From Mycobacterium deserti (GTDB taxonomy: Bacteria > Actinomycetota > Actinomycetes > Mycobacteriales > Mycobacteriaceae), in contig NZ_JAODWD010000006.1 of the NCBI RefSeq assembly GCF_025345615.1, positions 372,001-436,000 on the forward strand: a DNA stretch of 64,000 bases. The letters run 5' to 3'. The notes under the pieces are model-generated. The model was given only the letters and a program-made list of their open reading frames with translations, did no database searches and was not told where the DNA came from. Both the position numbers and the translations under genes were made by a program. Positions 62,971 through 64,000 of the stretch are shown piece after piece (within the stretch, counting starts at the first letter, position 1; each line of letters begins with the position of its first letter).

Positions 62971-64000
62971 GAAGCAGAGCCTCCACCCTCAACCTTTGTT
63001 GAGGTCAAGCGCCGAGATACGGCCAGCCACAACGCCATCGTCAGGTACGGCAGCATGAGTACGGCGAATGCTGCGCCGTGGCCGCCGACGCCCGCGATCG
63101 CGGCGTAGCCGGTGTAAACGAACAGCATGGTCACATCGGTCGACATCCCGGCGAGCGAGGTGACCGTCGCCCGCGCAGGGCCGGAGATGCTGTCCTGCAG
63201 GCGCGCGTCGGCGACGATGGTCGCCAGCTGGAACACGCCGAACGCCACCGCGAGGAGCACCACGCTCAGCCCATGGCCGGCCAGCGCCCCGGCCGCCATC
63301 AGCACAGCGCCGCAACAGATCAGCGCCGACATCGACCGTCGGCTCAGCTGCGCCGCCCGACCCGCGAGCAGCCCGCCCGCCGCCGCCCCCGCCCACACGA
63401 CGACCATCTGCAGGGCAACATCGGCGGCCGGCGTGCCGAAACTGACGATCAGCAGCGGTGTGTACTCGTCGAGGGCTCCCCAGATCGACGCGACCACCGC
63501 CACGAACACCACCGCGGCGCGCACCGGGCGCGATGTGCGCACCTCGGTCACACCAGCGGCCAACGTGTTCGCCCACCCCAACTCGGGCTCGTCTGCGGCG
63601 GCCGCGGTTCTGTTCTCCGGCAACAACATCGCCGTGAGGGAGGCGATCACACTGACGGCGACGCTGGCTGCGCCGACTGCGTCGAACCCGCCGACGGTAA
63701 ACACCGGCGCGGCGACCAGACCGGAGCACATGGCCGCCAGCACACCGGCCACCTCGGCACGGCCCATCAGCGTGGCATACCGAGAGGACGCGCTGACGCG
63801 TGCGAGTTCGTCGTACACCAGCGCCTCGAGCGCACCCGAAGTCAGCGCGCCCTTCAGCCCCCACAGCAGAAAGCCAAGTGCGAACGTCCAGTACGACGGC
63901 CAGCCCACCCACAGTCCGAACGACACTGCGCTCAGAAGCGGCCCGCCGATCAGCAGCGCGCGCCGCGACGACGCGTCGGCCCATGCGCCCGAGGGCACCT
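62967..64000 (-). CDS. MFS transporter (5' end beyond window)
   Basis: About 344 residues of a major facilitator are visible; the window edge removes the first helix or two. The visible N-terminal PSGAWADASSRRALLIGG matches the helix 2-3 loop of MFS proteins (P-T/S-G-x-x-A-D-x-x-x-R-R). Ten helices follow, with an acidic break LPENRTAAAADEPELGW in the central loop. Substrate unknown; drug or metabolite efflux is typical. The downstream MBL gene overlaps by 4 bases. Confidence 0.85.
   Translation of the reverse strand, partial: VPSGAWADASSRRALLIGGPLLSAVSFGLWVGWPSYWTFALGFLLWGLKGALTSGALEALVYDELARVSASSRYATLMGRAEVAGVLAAMCSGLVAAPVFTVGGFDAVGAASVAVSVIASLTAMLLPENRTAAAADEPELGWANTLAAGVTEVRTSRPVRAAVVFVAVVASIWGALDEYTPLLIVSFGTPAADVALQMVVVWAGAAAGGLLAGRAAQLSRRSMSALICCGAVLMAAGALAGHGLSVVLLAVAFGVFQLATIVADARLQDSISGPARATVTSLAGMSTDVTMLFVYTGYAAIAGVGGHGAAFAVLMLPYLTMALWLAVSRRLTSTKVEGGGSAS

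Noticed and set aside
1..64000. CRISPR arrays, insertion sequences or a replication origin
   Set aside because: No regularly spaced repeats, transposase genes or DnaA-box clusters were seen.

Overview
The window is high-GC actinobacterial DNA from a mycobacterium. It carries the arabinogalactan and lipoarabinomannan locus (gtrA-dprE1-dprE2-aftA-embC-embA), the galactan exporter set (wzt-glfT1-wzm), the proteasome activator bpa and the 19 kDa lipoprotein lpqH. Gene order from about 1 to 46 kb follows the Mycobacterium tuberculosis Rv3795-Rv3752 interval with insertions and losses. The many extra regulators and enzymes suggest a rapidly growing Mycolicibacterium-type species; the species cannot be named from this window.

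Layout. 1-10.5 kb: a minus-strand cell-wall operon that makes decaprenyl-phospho-arabinose (DprE1/DprE2), primes galactan with arabinose (AftA) and extends arabinan (EmbC, and EmbA cut by the window edge). 10.5-15.8 kb: small accessory genes, including a MocR regulator divergent from an AhpD-like gene and a TetR regulator divergent from a membrane methyltransferase with two visible operators. 16-19 kb: bpa-wzt-glfT1-wzm, which starts galactan and exports it. 19.6-28.8 kb: an aminotransferase-fold protein lacking its PLP lysine, a quinone oxidoreductase, MarR, tRNA-Ser(TGA), a second MocR, echA21, a lipoprotein and hisC2. 28.9-33.3 kb: tRNA-Ser(GCT), tRNA-Arg(ACG), a DinB-type gene broken by one amber codon, and two tandem imine-reductase-like genes behind an HxlR regulator. 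33.4-36 kb: a shredded alkylsulfatase whose last bases lie antisense under the end of a GGDEF-EAL protein. 37-45.3 kb: fadE36-like gene, the proXVWZ osmoprotectant importer, tyrA and tadA. 45.4-50.7 kb: nitronate monooxygenase, tRNA-Ser(CGA), a small secreted gene between two copies of the tRNA 3' end, then a four-gene signalling module (REC-PP2C, CHASE3 histidine kinase, single-domain response regulator, RsbW-like ATPase). 50.7-64 kb: an archaeal/eukaryotic-type prolyl-tRNA synthetase, secreted proteins, lpqH, tgt, a P450, a saccharopine-dehydrogenase-like enzyme, a polar amino acid ABC transporter with fused binding and permease domains, a CoA-transferase, gluQRS, a metallo-beta-lactamase-fold protein and a truncated MFS transporter.

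Three cross-window signals stand out. Many genes have a TANNNT hexamer ending 6-8 bases before the start codon, with TAGCGT recurring seven times; this is the layout expected of leaderless mycobacterial transcripts. Two convergent junctions (45.3 and 61.0 kb) carry 63-base hairpins of identical geometry (18-base arms, 27-base loop) whose arms differ in sequence yet remain complementary. The signalling module next to the tRNA-Ser(CGA) locus is the best candidate for an uncharacterised regulatory system. No insertion sequence, CRISPR array or replication origin was seen.
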